From assembly GCF_013249065.1 (NCBI RefSeq), contig NZ_JABRWQ010000005.1:124001-188000 (forward strand): 64,000 bases of DNA, read 5' to 3'. Every line of letters starts with the position of its first letter. Positions within the stretch are counted from its first letter, which is position 1. A program made the translations under genes and the position numbers. Origin of the DNA: Winogradskyella litoriviva (GTDB lineage Bacteria; Bacteroidota; Bacteroidia; Flavobacteriales; Flavobacteriaceae). Below, in pieces: positions 36,185-45,340 of this stretch. The notes beneath the pieces are model-generated. The model worked only from the letters and a program-made list of their open reading frames with translations. It was not told the origin of the DNA and did no database searches.

Positions 36185-36214
36185 TTGTACAGTTATAAAA
36201 ATTGCTTAAATTTG
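36185..36214 (+). promoter_or_regulatory. Housekeeping promoter of rpmE
   Basis: TTG (36185-36187), 19 nt, TAAATTTG (36207-36214). It matches the Bacteroidota consensus very well and decides the rpmE start, since the in-frame TTG at 36202 lies inside the promoter. Confidence 0.8.
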
Positions 36215-36252
36215 CACCTCGAAAAAATCGAATTTATTTAAAGCATTTAGTG

Positions 36253-36504
36253 ATGAAAGCAGGAATACATCCAGAAAATTATAGAATAGTAGCATTTAAA
36301 GACATGTCTAACGAAGACGTATTTTTAACTAAGTCTACGGCAGATACAAATGAAACTATTGAAGTTGACGGTGTTGAATATCCATTAGTTAAATTGGAAA
36401 TTTCTAGAACATCTCATCCTTATTACACTGGTAAATCTAAATTGGTAGATACAGCTGGTCGTATTGACAAGTTCAAAAACAAATACGCTAAGTTTAAAAA
36501 ATAA
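36253..36504 (+). CDS. rpmE2: 50S ribosomal protein L31 type B
   Basis: The ATG at 36253 gives an 83-aa protein starting [13 protein letters not shown] and containing [26 protein letters not shown]. The zinc-binding cysteines of type A L31 are absent, so this is the C- (type B) form that is normal in this phylum. It is transcribed from a strong housekeeping promoter and ended by a terminator 20 nt downstream. Confidence 0.96.
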   Translation: MKAGIHPENYRIVAFKDMSNEDVFLTKSTADTNETIEVDGVEYPLVKLEISRTSHPYYTGKSKLVDTAGRIDKFKNKYAKFKK

Positions 36505-36524
36505 ACTAAGCATACCGATAAACG

Positions 36525-36558
36525 AAAAAAGCCTTTCTATAAACAGAAAGGCTTTTTT
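36525..36558. terminator. Terminator after rpmE
   Basis: A perfect 14-bp stem AAAAAAGCCTTTCT / AGAAAGGCTTTTTT with a 6-nt loop. Confidence 0.9.
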
Positions 36559-36648
36559 GTTTTCTACAATTAAATTACTTTTACGTATTAAATAGGCAGG
36601 TTAAGAAATGCGCTATTTCTAGGCTAATGCTATTAACTTCACTTTATT

Positions 36649-37824
36649 ATGAATTACATTCTATTTGATGGTCCATACAGAAATAATTTATTACCATTTA
36701 CCTTTACAAGACCAGTAGCAGACATAAGGGTTGGTATTCTAACAATTCGTCAAAAATGGGAATCATTCTTAGAATATACAACGACAACAATAACGGAAGA
36801 TTATTTGTCAGATAAATTTCCAATGGTTGAAATGGAAGAGAACATAATGATTAATGCATCATTTCTTCCAAATTTTGAAGTCATTGAAATTGTTAAAAAC
36901 CTAAAACATAATCAAGCCTTATTTAAAGATGAAGATGTTATAGCATTTTTTGCCAAAGAAGGTGAAGAGTATGATGATTTTTCGTCTTTTGAAGCCATTG
37001 AGTTGCAAGGAAGTATTATTAAGATTGAAAATACTTGGGATATTTTCTCTAAAAATGGAGAAGCTATTTCTGAAGATTTTAAACTCATAACAAAAGATAG
37101 ACAATCAGAGCCAATACCAGATTCTGTTCAGATTATTAACAGAGAAAATATTTTTATTGAAAAAGGAGCAACATTGAACTTTGCTACATTAAATGCAAGT
37201 TCTGGTCCAATTTATATAGGAAGAGATGCTGAAGTTATGGAAGGTTCAATGGTTAGAGGTCCGTTAGCCCTTTGTAATAATGCTGCTTTAAAAATGGGTA
37301 CTAAAGTTTATGGCCCTACAACCGTTGGTCCTTTTAGTAAAATAGGAGGAGAGGTTAATAATTCTGTAATTTTTGGTTATTCTAATAAAGGTCATGATGG
37401 GTTTTTAGGAAATTCAGTACTTGGTGAATGGTGTAATCTAGGAGCAGATACTAATAATAGTAACCTAAAAAATAATTATGCCGAAGTTAGGCTTTGGGAT
37501 TATAATACAGAAGGTTTTGCTAAAACAGGCCTACAATTCTGTGGTTTAATGATGGGAGATCATAGTAAATGTGGAATTAACACCATGTTTAATACTGGCA
37601 CAGTAGTTGGAGTAAGTTCTAATATTTTTGGAAGTGGTTTTCCTCGCAATTTTGTTCCTAGTTTTTCTTGGGGAGGACATAGTGGTTTTGTAACCTATAA
37701 AACAGACAAGGTATTTGAAGTAGCAAAAGTTGTTATGTCTAGAAGAGGTATTGAGTTTACCGATAAAGACAAAGCTATTTTAGAGCACGTTTACGAAGAA
37801 ACAAAACAATATAGAAGAAATTAA
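36649..37824 (+). CDS. GlmU-like sugar-1-phosphate nucleotidyl/acetyltransferase (Bacteroidota type)
   Basis: The 391-aa protein belongs to the family found in Bacteroidota in place of classical GlmU. The N-terminal part (MNYILFDGPYRNNLLPFTFTRP) replaces the standard GxGTRM pyrophosphorylase signature. The C-terminal half is a left-handed beta-helix of hexapeptide repeats (IYIGRDAEVMEGSMVRG, KMGTKVYGPTTVGPFSKIGG). It probably makes UDP-GlcNAc for peptidoglycan and LPS, but the specificity is inferred from the family. The next gene starts 1 nt after the stop. Confidence 0.85.
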   Translation: MNYILFDGPYRNNLLPFTFTRPVADIRVGILTIRQKWESFLEYTTTTITEDYLSDKFPMVEMEENIMINASFLPNFEVIEIVKNLKHNQALFKDEDVIAFFAKEGEEYDDFSSFEAIELQGSIIKIENTWDIFSKNGEAISEDFKLITKDRQSEPIPDSVQIINRENIFIEKGATLNFATLNASSGPIYIGRDAEVMEGSMVRGPLALCNNAALKMGTKVYGPTTVGPFSKIGGEVNNSVIFGYSNKGHDGFLGNSVLGEWCNLGADTNNSNLKNNYAEVRLWDYNTEGFAKTGLQFCGLMMGDHSKCGINTMFNTGTVVGVSSNIFGSGFPRNFVPSFSWGGHSGFVTYKTDKVFEVAKVVMSRRGIEFTDKDKAILEHVYEETKQYRRN

Positions 37825-37825
37825 T

Positions 37826-38746
37826 ATGTATTTAAGACCCAAATTAACCCTACTTTTTTTATTTCTTTGTTCATTTAGTTTTGCTCAAGAGGTTGAAATT
37901 AAAAAGCTTAAAATTAATAACAAACTGGATCATTTTGCGGTTAGAGTTGTAAATGATAAAGTGTTTTTTAGCTCTAATTTAACTAGAAAAAACGGTCGTG
38001 CAATATTAGATGATTATGCTCAAAATCTTTACGGTATATATGAAGCTACCGTTGGAGAAGATGGTGAATTAGAGAACCTTGAACTTATAAAGAAGAAAAA
38101 AGTTGGCATGGCTAATATGACGGCAGCAACCTTTTCTAAAGATGGAAAATTTATGTATTATACATCTAATCATACATCTGCTGGAGAAAATAAGTTACAA
38201 GATAAAAATACCTTTAACCTATTAATTCAGAGAGCAGAATATGTTGAAGGAAAAGGGTGGGTAAATATCACAACGTTACCTTTCTGTGATCCAAATTTTA
38301 ATTATTTACATCCAGCATTAAGTCCAGATGGCAATACATTATACTTTGTTTCTACAATAGACGGAACAAAAGGCAAGTCTGATTTATATAAAGTATCTGT
38401 TAGTAATCATGAAACCTATGGCGAAATTACAAGGTTAAGTGATGAAATTAACTCATCTCGTAAAGAATTATTTCCCTTTGTTAGTGATGAAAATAAATTA
38501 TATTATTCTTCGGATAGACGAGGAGGTCTTGGAGGTTTAGATATTTACTGTTATGATTTAAATACTACAGATTCAGGAAAGCCAGCTTTATTGTTGCAAG
38601 AACCTATTAACAGTAAAGGAGATGATTTTTCATTTTTTTTAAATGATGATTTAACAACAGGTTATATTTCCTCAAGACGCATTAAAGGTGATGGAGGTGA
38701 TGATTTATATTACTTTAAAAATTTTGATTTTGAAGAAGGAAAATAG
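37826..38746 (+). CDS. Secreted PD40/WD40-like beta-propeller protein
   Basis: The 306-aa protein has a signal peptide (FSFAQ, residue 20) and several PD40-type blades (SKDGKFMYYTSN, SPDGNTLYFVST, DENKLYYSSDRRGGLGGLDIY). It resembles the N-terminal propeller of gliding/T9SS OmpA-type proteins but has no OmpA or CTD domain. Its start follows the GlmU-like gene by 1 nt, so they are coupled. The substrate or partner is unknown. Confidence 0.82.
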   Translation: MYLRPKLTLLFLFLCSFSFAQEVEIKKLKINNKLDHFAVRVVNDKVFFSSNLTRKNGRAILDDYAQNLYGIYEATVGEDGELENLELIKKKKVGMANMTAATFSKDGKFMYYTSNHTSAGENKLQDKNTFNLLIQRAEYVEGKGWVNITTLPFCDPNFNYLHPALSPDGNTLYFVSTIDGTKGKSDLYKVSVSNHETYGEITRLSDEINSSRKELFPFVSDENKLYYSSDRRGGLGGLDIYCYDLNTTDSGKPALLLQEPINSKGDDFSFFLNDDLTTGYISSRRIKGDGGDDLYYFKNFDFEEGK

Positions 38747-38754
38747 TAATATAA

Positions 38755-40380
38755 TTATTGTTTTTTAACAGATTTTAATTCTAATAAATTAGTAGCATTA
38801 ATACCTAAGCCAGTTACATTCTTTCTTGTAAATCTTACAACTTCATCATAAAATAGTGGTACAATTGGAGCAGAATCCATAATTAAAGAATCCATTTTAG
38901 TATAAAGTTTAGCTCTTATTTTACTGTTTGTTTCTATATAAGCGGCTTCATACATATTGTCGAATTCTACATTTTTAAAATGTGTATAATTAGGTCCATT
39001 GGGTGCAAAATTTTTACTGTAGTATAGCGAAAGGTAGTTTTCTGCATCTGGATAATCAGCTATCCAACTGGCTCTGAAAAAATCGAGTTGACCACTTGCT
39101 TTTGCATCTTTTAAACTTGAAGGCGGAATTACATCTACATTAACTATTAAACCCGTTTTTTGAAGCTCTCGTTGTATAAACTCGCAAAAACTTAAATAAT
39201 TACTTGTTGTTGTTAGTGTAATTTCTGGGTTTTCAATTCCTGTTTCTTCCTTAAATTCGGCAACCAATTGTTTTGCTAATTCTGGTTGATAGCTAAACCC
39301 AATAGCAGCATCATAGCCAGGTAATCCTTTTGGTATAAAGCCTCCATTTGCAGGTATTCCGATACCGTTTCTTAGGTAAGTCATCATTTTATTTCTGTCA
39401 AATCCCACATTAATGGCTTTACGAAGTTTTAGTGATTTAATGGTTTCTAAGTTAGTTTCCATAAAAAAGCCTAAATATTCTGTGTTAAGATAAGGGCCTC
39501 TAATCATGTTTACATTTTCAGCATAATTATTTCTTAATTGTCCTTCGGCTGTTAAAATTTCATCTTTATAAGAACCATCTAAACCTGAAACAAAATCGAT
39601 ATTACCTTGCGCAAATTGCAGAAATTCACTTTGTTTATCTGGTAAAAAAGTAATTGCTATGGCTTCTAGATAAGGTAATTGCTGTCCTTGCGTATCAGTT
39701 TCAAAATAATGGTTATTTCGTCTAAAAACTAATTTTAAATTTTCTTCCCATCGTTTAAATTTAAATGGACCAGTGCCTATTGGGTGAGACCTAAAATCAT
39801 TGCCGTAATGTTCTACAATTTCCTTTGGTACAACAGAGCAATATTTCATGGTTAATAAGCCTAAAAATGCTGGAAATGGTTGTTTTAATTTAATTTGAAA
39901 TGTAGAGTCATTAATGGCAGAAAAATCCTCGACCTTATTTAAAACCCAACTTCCTGGAGATGCAATTTTTTTATCTTTTAATCGGTTAAAACTATATTCA
40001 AAATCTGATGCTGTTGTATTTCTTGTTGAATCTTTTCCAAAGTTTTTGTGTTTATGAAAAAACACATCATCACGCAGCAAAAACGTATAAGTTTTAGCAC
40101 TATCCGTAATTGTCCATTTTTTTGCAATACAAGGTTTTACTTGGAGTTGGTCATCCATTTGCACCAATCCATTAAATAATTGGTGAGTTGCCCAAATATC
40201 AGCTATATCCTTAGAGAATGCAGGATCTAAAGAGCCAATGTTTTTATGTTCGTTGTATTTAAAGACTAGATGGTCGTTCTTTATTTTAGATTTACTATTA
40301 CAAGACATAGCAAGCAGAGCCATTGCTAAGCAAAATACTTTGAGCTTTGGTGAATAGAAAAAGTTATAAGTTAGATTCAT
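38755..40380 (-). CDS. Family 5 (oligopeptide-type) solute-binding lipoprotein
   Basis: The 541-aa lipoprotein (MALLAMSCNSKSK, Cys27) has the SBP family 5 layout. Its motifs include GSLDPAFSKDIAD, the LFNGLVQMD start typical of DppA/OppA-type binding proteins, FLLRDDVFFH, HPIGTGPFKFKRW and RKAINVGFDRNKM. It is the last gene of a three-gene operon, starting 2 nt after the large membrane protein gene. No OppB/OppC-type permease is encoded nearby, so how it feeds a transporter is unclear. Confidence 0.9.
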   Translation of the reverse strand: MNLTYNFFYSPKLKVFCLAMALLAMSCNSKSKIKNDHLVFKYNEHKNIGSLDPAFSKDIADIWATHQLFNGLVQMDDQLQVKPCIAKKWTITDSAKTYTFLLRDDVFFHKHKNFGKDSTRNTTASDFEYSFNRLKDKKIASPGSWVLNKVEDFSAINDSTFQIKLKQPFPAFLGLLTMKYCSVVPKEIVEHYGNDFRSHPIGTGPFKFKRWEENLKLVFRRNNHYFETDTQGQQLPYLEAIAITFLPDKQSEFLQFAQGNIDFVSGLDGSYKDEILTAEGQLRNNYAENVNMIRGPYLNTEYLGFFMETNLETIKSLKLRKAINVGFDRNKMMTYLRNGIGIPANGGFIPKGLPGYDAAIGFSYQPELAKQLVAEFKEETGIENPEITLTTTSNYLSFCEFIQRELQKTGLIVNVDVIPPSSLKDAKASGQLDFFRASWIADYPDAENYLSLYYSKNFAPNGPNYTHFKNVEFDNMYEAAYIETNSKIRAKLYTKMDSLIMDSAPIVPLFYDEVVRFTRKNVTGLGINATNLLELKSVKKQ

Positions 40381-40382
40381 AA

Positions 40383-42182
40383 TTATCCTTCAGGTAGTGA
40401 TTTCCATTTTTTAATAGATTTAGTAAAAAAGAATAAAAATACTAAAGCTGCAATGAAATACACAAAACTCCAATTGAAACCTAACCAATCAAATAAAGTA
40501 TCACAATGATAACCAGATTCGTAATAATCTGCACGATCTCTGCAAGCATCTTCTTGGTACGTAGTAATTAATCCAGTAATCAATAAAAGATATAATGGGA
40601 AACCTACAACAGATATATTAACACAAACGCCAGCAATTGTTTTATGTAACTTTTCGGAATATACTATTGATATTAGCATAATTATTGCTCCTAAAATCAA
40701 TAAAAAATACATTATAAAGTACCCAATAGAATCTCCATTAGGTATAATTACAAAGGATAAAAACGTTCCTAATAATGCTACTATTAATGCTAAAACACCT
40801 GTGGTAATTATGGAGAATAGCAAGGGTTTTAGTCCAGTTGTTCTAAACATAAAAATAATACTTGCGCTGAAGAATGCAAACCACATAAAGAAATGAATAC
40901 TGTCTAAAAATGGTGTTGATTCTTTTATGTCTTCAATATTTTCAAATACATTTTCTAAAGCAGTATTGTTATAATAATAGTCTGTTATTCTTTCAAAGTA
41001 AAATTGCGCAAATTTTGTTCGTTCTTCTGAGATTGTTGTGTTTTCAAAAACAAAGTTATCTATAGGTTCCGTTCTTATAAAATGTTTAACTTCAAAATTT
41101 TCAGGATGATAAACTAAATCAGTCCATTTTTTTGCAGATATATTATGCGGAATTTTATAGTTTTTAGAGAATTTTAAAAAGTCTTCAAAAAGTGTGTTAA
41201 ACTCTGTCTTGTCTTTTCGCTCTAAAAATTCGATATTTCTTTTATTTCTATAAAAATTTCTAATAGAAAATTGTTCATTGTTGTAATAGTTATTGTCAAA
41301 TTCATTATAAACAAATGAATTAGTCATGTGATTTTGAAAATGACTATCGTTTAAAGTGTCGTTTTTAGAAATGAAGAATGTTGAAGATGCATTATAATAA
41401 CTCGGTTTTGTTGTGTTTAAATAAGGCTTAATATCTACTACTGAATCTTTTAGATAGAGCACAGTATTATCACCTTTTACTTTGGTAAAAACAGGTGTTA
41501 ATAAAGTGCTGTCTTCACTAAATTCGTAAGACACATATTTGTGTCTGTCTATCGTTGGGATTTCTTTAGTCTTTAGCGAATAGAATTGGTAAGAAACACC
41601 TAAGAATTTTTCATAAGGTAAGTTTCTGTCAATAAAATCTTCTGTAGTTTCGCAATATAAATCAAAATATAGCTGTGGGTAATTACGTTTATCAATGGTG
41701 TAATCACTAACACTTTCAGAAAAGAACATGGCTACGTCATTTGCTATCTCAATTTCTTTATTAACTTGATTGTCAGGATAAGTTGCAGAGATGTAGGTTT
41801 TAATCCCATAGTTATAAGAAAGAAAAAAGGTGCTACAACTGTAAATAATAAGGATATAGCTTATAAATTGCCCAAATAATTTTGAACTTGATGTTGGATA
41901 AAAATTTTTAAATCCATTGTTTTTAAACATATAAATTAACCAGCCTACCAACAATAAAATAGACACCATTGTGGTAAAATACACAGCGCCATTTTTAAAA
42001 AAGATGTCTTTGGTATTGTACTCATGCAATAATTCTGGGTTGGTTAAAGACAGAAATCCAACTGCAAAAAAGAGTAAGTGAAGGAGTAAAGCACATAGAA
42101 GCATCCAAACTAAACGCGTATTCCATATGGTTGGATAACGTTCTATTAAATATTGATTAGTTTTATATATAATTTTTTTCAT
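40383..42182 (-). CDS. Large membrane protein with big extracytoplasmic loop, ABC-linked, unrecognised family
   Basis: The 599-aa protein has three N-terminal hydrophobic helices (about 25-47, 65-85, 106-125), a hydrophilic extracytoplasmic region of ~300 residues rich in Tyr, Asn and Asp (about 130-435), then five or six helices (about 437-590). A Cys pair in EDACRDRADYYESGYHCDTLF lies in a late loop and may form a disulfide. I do not recognise the family. It lies 15 nt after the ABC ATPase gene and 2 nt before the SBP gene, so it is probably the membrane partner of that ATPase. Confidence 0.72.
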   Translation of the reverse strand: MKKIIYKTNQYLIERYPTIWNTRLVWMLLCALLLHLLFFAVGFLSLTNPELLHEYNTKDIFFKNGAVYFTTMVSILLLVGWLIYMFKNNGFKNFYPTSSSKLFGQFISYILIIYSCSTFFLSYNYGIKTYISATYPDNQVNKEIEIANDVAMFFSESVSDYTIDKRNYPQLYFDLYCETTEDFIDRNLPYEKFLGVSYQFYSLKTKEIPTIDRHKYVSYEFSEDSTLLTPVFTKVKGDNTVLYLKDSVVDIKPYLNTTKPSYYNASSTFFISKNDTLNDSHFQNHMTNSFVYNEFDNNYYNNEQFSIRNFYRNKRNIEFLERKDKTEFNTLFEDFLKFSKNYKIPHNISAKKWTDLVYHPENFEVKHFIRTEPIDNFVFENTTISEERTKFAQFYFERITDYYYNNTALENVFENIEDIKESTPFLDSIHFFMWFAFFSASIIFMFRTTGLKPLLFSIITTGVLALIVALLGTFLSFVIIPNGDSIGYFIMYFLLILGAIIMLISIVYSEKLHKTIAGVCVNISVVGFPLYLLLITGLITTYQEDACRDRADYYESGYHCDTLFDWLGFNWSFVYFIAALVFLFFFTKSIKKWKSLPEG

Positions 42183-42197
42183 AGGAAATTTTAATAA

Positions 42198-43349
42198 TTA
42201 GGATACAAAAAAGCGTCTAGTGGAAGCGGTAATATTTCTAGTATAGGTAACTTCTATTTTGTGTTTTCCTAATGTTTCTAACACTGATGAAAAGTTGGTG
42301 TTATTATCAAAATACGCGACAAAGATTCCACCATTGAAAATTAATTTGCTTAAGTGTAAATCTTCAAAAATAGAAAGTAATTTTTCGCGTTCTTCGTTGC
42401 AATCAATTTCAACAATTAATTGGTTTTCTTCAACTTTGTTTTCAGTTTTATTGTCTTTGTATTTTCCATCTTTAAGGTAAATAACTTTATCCGAAATTTT
42501 TTCTACCTCATAAAGTTGCTGAGAACTTAGAATTAATGCAATTGGATTATTAATAGAGTTGCACATAGACTTTAAGTCTTCTAAAATAACTTGTTGTGCC
42601 AAAACATCTAAATTTGCCAATGGCTCATCTAGCAACAATAATTCAGGCTGTCTTAGTAATGTTCTTGCAAGTTCAAATCGCATTTTGTAACCAGATGATA
42701 ATTCATTCCATTTTAAATGTTTATAGTTCCATAGACCAAAACGAGCAATCATCATTAAAACTCTAGTTTCGTTCTCTTCTGGTGAAATTCCGTAGCTCGA
42801 TAGCACAAACTTTAAATTATCCTTTAAGCTACCATACCATTTTTGCGTACGTTGCGGAATGTATACTAGATTAGTGCGTAAGTCGTAATTTGAATTATAG
42901 TTGTTATCAAATTTAAATTCTAAATCACCTTCATTATATTTTAATTCTTTAGCTAATATTCTAAGTAAAGTTGTTTTTCCGTTACCATTTTCGCCAACCA
43001 AACCATAAACCTGACTCTTGTTAATTTTCACTGAAATTGGTCCTAATTTAAAGCGATTATAGCCATAGCTTTTAGTTAAATCTGTCCCAATAACTACAGG
43101 ATTATTTGTGTTATACTCAGTAATAGGAATTTTTGAAACTTGATCTATAATACTGAGCGATTTTTCAATAAACTCCTTTTCTTTTTTTGGATGTTTTTCT
43201 TTCCAATCGGTTAAATCAATTATCTGTCTATAAAGTCTTAAGTCCTGCGTGTCCATAACACAATCCATTAACTTACGATAGCCAAGTACGGTATCTTTAT
43301 TTTTATAAAAAGAAACGACTTCCTTTATTCTAGCTTCAGCTTTAGACAT
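42198..43349 (-). CDS. ABC transporter ATPase with ~90-residue N-terminal extension
   Basis: The 383-aa protein has an unusual N-terminal region of about 90 residues (SKAEARIKEVVSFYKNKDTV ... WKEKHPKKEKEFIEKSL), predicted helical. The ATPase domain follows: Walker A GLVGENGNGKTTLLR, signature LSSGYKMRFELARTL, Walker B LLLLDEPLANLD, and a Gln in the switch region (ILSSQQ). The signature LSSGYK departs from LSGGQ, as in some ABC-2 ATPases. The C-terminal ~80 residues form an extra domain. It heads the operon ATPase, membrane protein, SBP. Confidence 0.85.
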   Translation of the reverse strand: MSKAEARIKEVVSFYKNKDTVLGYRKLMDCVMDTQDLRLYRQIIDLTDWKEKHPKKEKEFIEKSLSIIDQVSKIPITEYNTNNPVVIGTDLTKSYGYNRFKLGPISVKINKSQVYGLVGENGNGKTTLLRILAKELKYNEGDLEFKFDNNYNSNYDLRTNLVYIPQRTQKWYGSLKDNLKFVLSSYGISPEENETRVLMMIARFGLWNYKHLKWNELSSGYKMRFELARTLLRQPELLLLDEPLANLDVLAQQVILEDLKSMCNSINNPIALILSSQQLYEVEKISDKVIYLKDGKYKDNKTENKVEENQLIVEIDCNEEREKLLSIFEDLHLSKLIFNGGIFVAYFDNNTNFSSVLETLGKHKIEVTYTRNITASTRRFFVS

Positions 43350-43392
43350 ATAATACAGTTTATTAATTTTATCGTTAGAGAACCTTAATAGA

Positions 43393-43423
43393 TTGCAAGA
43401 CCACTAACAATTACGTAAATTTG
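43393..43423 (+). promoter_or_regulatory. Housekeeping promoter of mtaB
   Basis: TTG (43393-43395), 20 nt, TAAATTTG (43416-43423), 70 nt before the mtaB ATG. Confidence 0.72.
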
Positions 43424-43493
43424 CGCACTCTAATATTGTATTGAGTAAATATAATTTATTAAAAATCCTGAACCAAGTTTGAAATAATAAAAC

Positions 43494-44822
43494 ATGGAAC
43501 AAAAAAAAGTCGCTTTTTATACATTAGGTTGTAAACTAAATTTTTCTGAAACGTCTACTATTGCTAGAGGATTTACAGACGAAGGTTTTGATCGTGTAGA
43601 CTTTAAGGAAAAGGCAGATATATATGTTATTAATACCTGTTCTGTAACTGAAAATGCAGATAAACGTTTTAAGACCATAGTTAAACAAGCGCAAAAAAAT
43701 AATCCTGATGCTTTTGTAGCAGCCATAGGTTGCTATGCACAGTTAAAGCCAGAACAATTAGCTGATGTAAATGGTGTAGATTTGGTTTTAGGTGCTACAG
43801 AGAAATTTAAGATAACAGACTATCTTAATGATTTATCTAAAAACGATTTTGGCGAAGTTCATTCTTGTGAAATAGAAGAAGCCGATTTTTATGTTGGTAG
43901 TTATTCAATTGGAGATAGAACTAGAGCGTTCTTAAAAGTACAAGATGGCTGCGATTATAAATGCACGTATTGCACCATTCCTTTAGCTAGAGGGATTTCT
44001 CGAAGTGATACCATGACTAATGTCTTAAAGAATGCAGCCGAAATTTCAGAACAAGGGATAAAAGAAATTGTGCTTACTGGTGTAAATATTGGTGATTACG
44101 GAAAAGGAGAATTTGGAAATAAAAAACACGAACATACATTTTTAGATTTAGTAACTGAACTCGATAAGGTAAAAGGTATAGAACGTCTTAGAATTTCATC
44201 TATAGAGCCAAATTTACTAAAAAATGAAACGATTGACTTAGTGTCTAAATCAAGAGCATTTGTTCCTCATTTTCATATACCATTACAGAGTGGCAGCAAC
44301 GACATCTTAAAAAAGATGAAACGTCGTTATTTAAAGGAATTATATGTAGATAGAGTTTCTAAAATAAAAGAAGTAATGCCACACGCTTGTATTGGTGTAG
44401 ATGTTATAGTTGGGTTTCCTGGTGAAACAGACGAGTTGTTTTTAGAGACTTACAATTTTTTAAGTGAATTAGATATTTCTTATTTACATGTGTTTACCTA
44501 TTCTGAGCGCGACAATACTGAAGCTGCAGACATGGAAGGCGCTGTTTATAAAAATGTAAGAGCAAAACGAAGTAAAATGCTTAGAGGATTATCTGTTAAA
44601 AAACGTAGAGTTTTTTATGAAAAACAACTTAAAACAAATAGGACTGTTTTGTTTGAAGGTGAAAATAAAGAAGGCTACATACATGGATTTACAGAGAATT
44701 ATGTAAAAGTAAAAACACCGTGGAATCCTGAATTAGTGAATACGCTTCACCGCGTAAATCTTACAGAAATTGATGAAGATGGTTTGGTAAGATTTAACTT
44801 TTTAGAAAAGGCATTAGTTTAA
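43494..44822 (+). CDS. mtaB: tRNA t6A37 methylthiotransferase MtaB
   Basis: The 442-aa radical-SAM enzyme adds a methylthio group to t6A37 in ANN-decoding tRNAs. The order is the N-terminal UPF0004 domain with three cluster cysteines (LGCKLNFSE, INTCSVT, IGCYAQ), the radical-SAM domain with DGCDYKCTYCTIPLARG (CxxxCxxC), and a C-terminal TRAM-like region (ENYVKVKTPW). The LGCKLN start and lack of the MiaB-specific pattern favour MtaB over MiaB and RimO. It is monocistronic with its own promoter and terminator. Confidence 0.93.
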   Translation: MEQKKVAFYTLGCKLNFSETSTIARGFTDEGFDRVDFKEKADIYVINTCSVTENADKRFKTIVKQAQKNNPDAFVAAIGCYAQLKPEQLADVNGVDLVLGATEKFKITDYLNDLSKNDFGEVHSCEIEEADFYVGSYSIGDRTRAFLKVQDGCDYKCTYCTIPLARGISRSDTMTNVLKNAAEISEQGIKEIVLTGVNIGDYGKGEFGNKKHEHTFLDLVTELDKVKGIERLRISSIEPNLLKNETIDLVSKSRAFVPHFHIPLQSGSNDILKKMKRRYLKELYVDRVSKIKEVMPHACIGVDVIVGFPGETDELFLETYNFLSELDISYLHVFTYSERDNTEAADMEGAVYKNVRAKRSKMLRGLSVKKRRVFYEKQLKTNRTVLFEGENKEGYIHGFTENYVKVKTPWNPELVNTLHRVNLTEIDEDGLVRFNFLEKALV

Positions 44823-44836
44823 CTTAAAAACAAAAA

Positions 44837-44866
44837 AATCCGAAAACTTAAAAATTTTTCGGATTA
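44837..44866. terminator. Hairpin between mtaB and the convergent acetyltransferase gene
   Basis: The stem AATCCGAAAA / TTTTTCGGATT has a 7-8 nt A-rich loop and modest T-runs on both sides. The genes are convergent. Confidence 0.65.
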
Positions 44867-44883
44867 ATTCATTCTTTTTCAAA

Positions 44884-45180
44884 TTATATACGAATACCAA
44901 CAGGTAGCATACGCTTATATTTTCTATTACGTCTTACAAATTTTGCAATTTCAGGGCTTGTAGGTACAACACTAATATTACGCTCTTTTATATTACTAAA
45001 AACTAAGTCAATAAATTCTAATTCAAATTCATCGGTTCTTATTGCATCAGGAATAATCATTTTTGTTAAGAATATCTTTCGTTCTTGCAAAGAATATTCA
45101 ATTATTGCCATGTTATTTTCAACGTTTAATTCAAATTGTCGTAGAAAATCATTGTCAATCAAGTCTGAAGTTTCTGTCAT
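44884..45180 (-). CDS. Small YjdJ-type GNAT-like N-acetyltransferase
   Basis: The 98-aa protein has the pattern IEYSLQERKIFLTKMIIPDAI ... FIDLVFSNIKERNISVVPTSPEIAKFVRRNRKYKRML. This matches the short GNAT_acetyltr_2/YjdJ family, which lacks part of the usual acetyl-CoA loop (the QGxGxG is not clear here). Catalytic activity is therefore uncertain. A TACCTTTG element lies upstream on the minus strand (45244-45251). Confidence 0.7.
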   Translation of the reverse strand: MTETSDLIDNDFLRQFELNVENNMAIIEYSLQERKIFLTKMIIPDAIRTDEFELEFIDLVFSNIKERNISVVPTSPEIAKFVRRNRKYKRMLPVGIRI

Positions 45181-45230
45181 AATTACTTAATTTAAAATTA
45201 ACGGTTGGCGAGTAGATACTATAAAATATA

Positions 45231-45251
45231 TAGTTTTGCAGTGCAAAGGTA
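45231..45251. promoter_or_regulatory. Overlapping divergent promoter elements
   Basis: On the + strand TAGTTTTG (45231-45238), and on the minus strand TACCTTTG (45244-45251), both fit TAnnTTTG and serve the divergent hydrolase and acetyltransferase genes. The centre TTTGCA-G-TGCAAA (45234-45247) is an inverted repeat, as expected from two back-to-back -7 boxes. A + strand TTG lies 23 nt upstream, longer than usual. Confidence 0.5.
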
Positions 45252-45340
45252 CAAAAAATCAATGAATGTTTTAGTTTTCTGATGTTAAAACCTTAAATTG
45301 TAATTCTTTAAGAGGTCCCATTTAAATTGTTATATAACCT

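Noticed and set aside
36202..36252. TTG start giving a longer L31
   Set aside because: The codon is inside the rpmE promoter, and L31 type B begins at MKAGIHPE.
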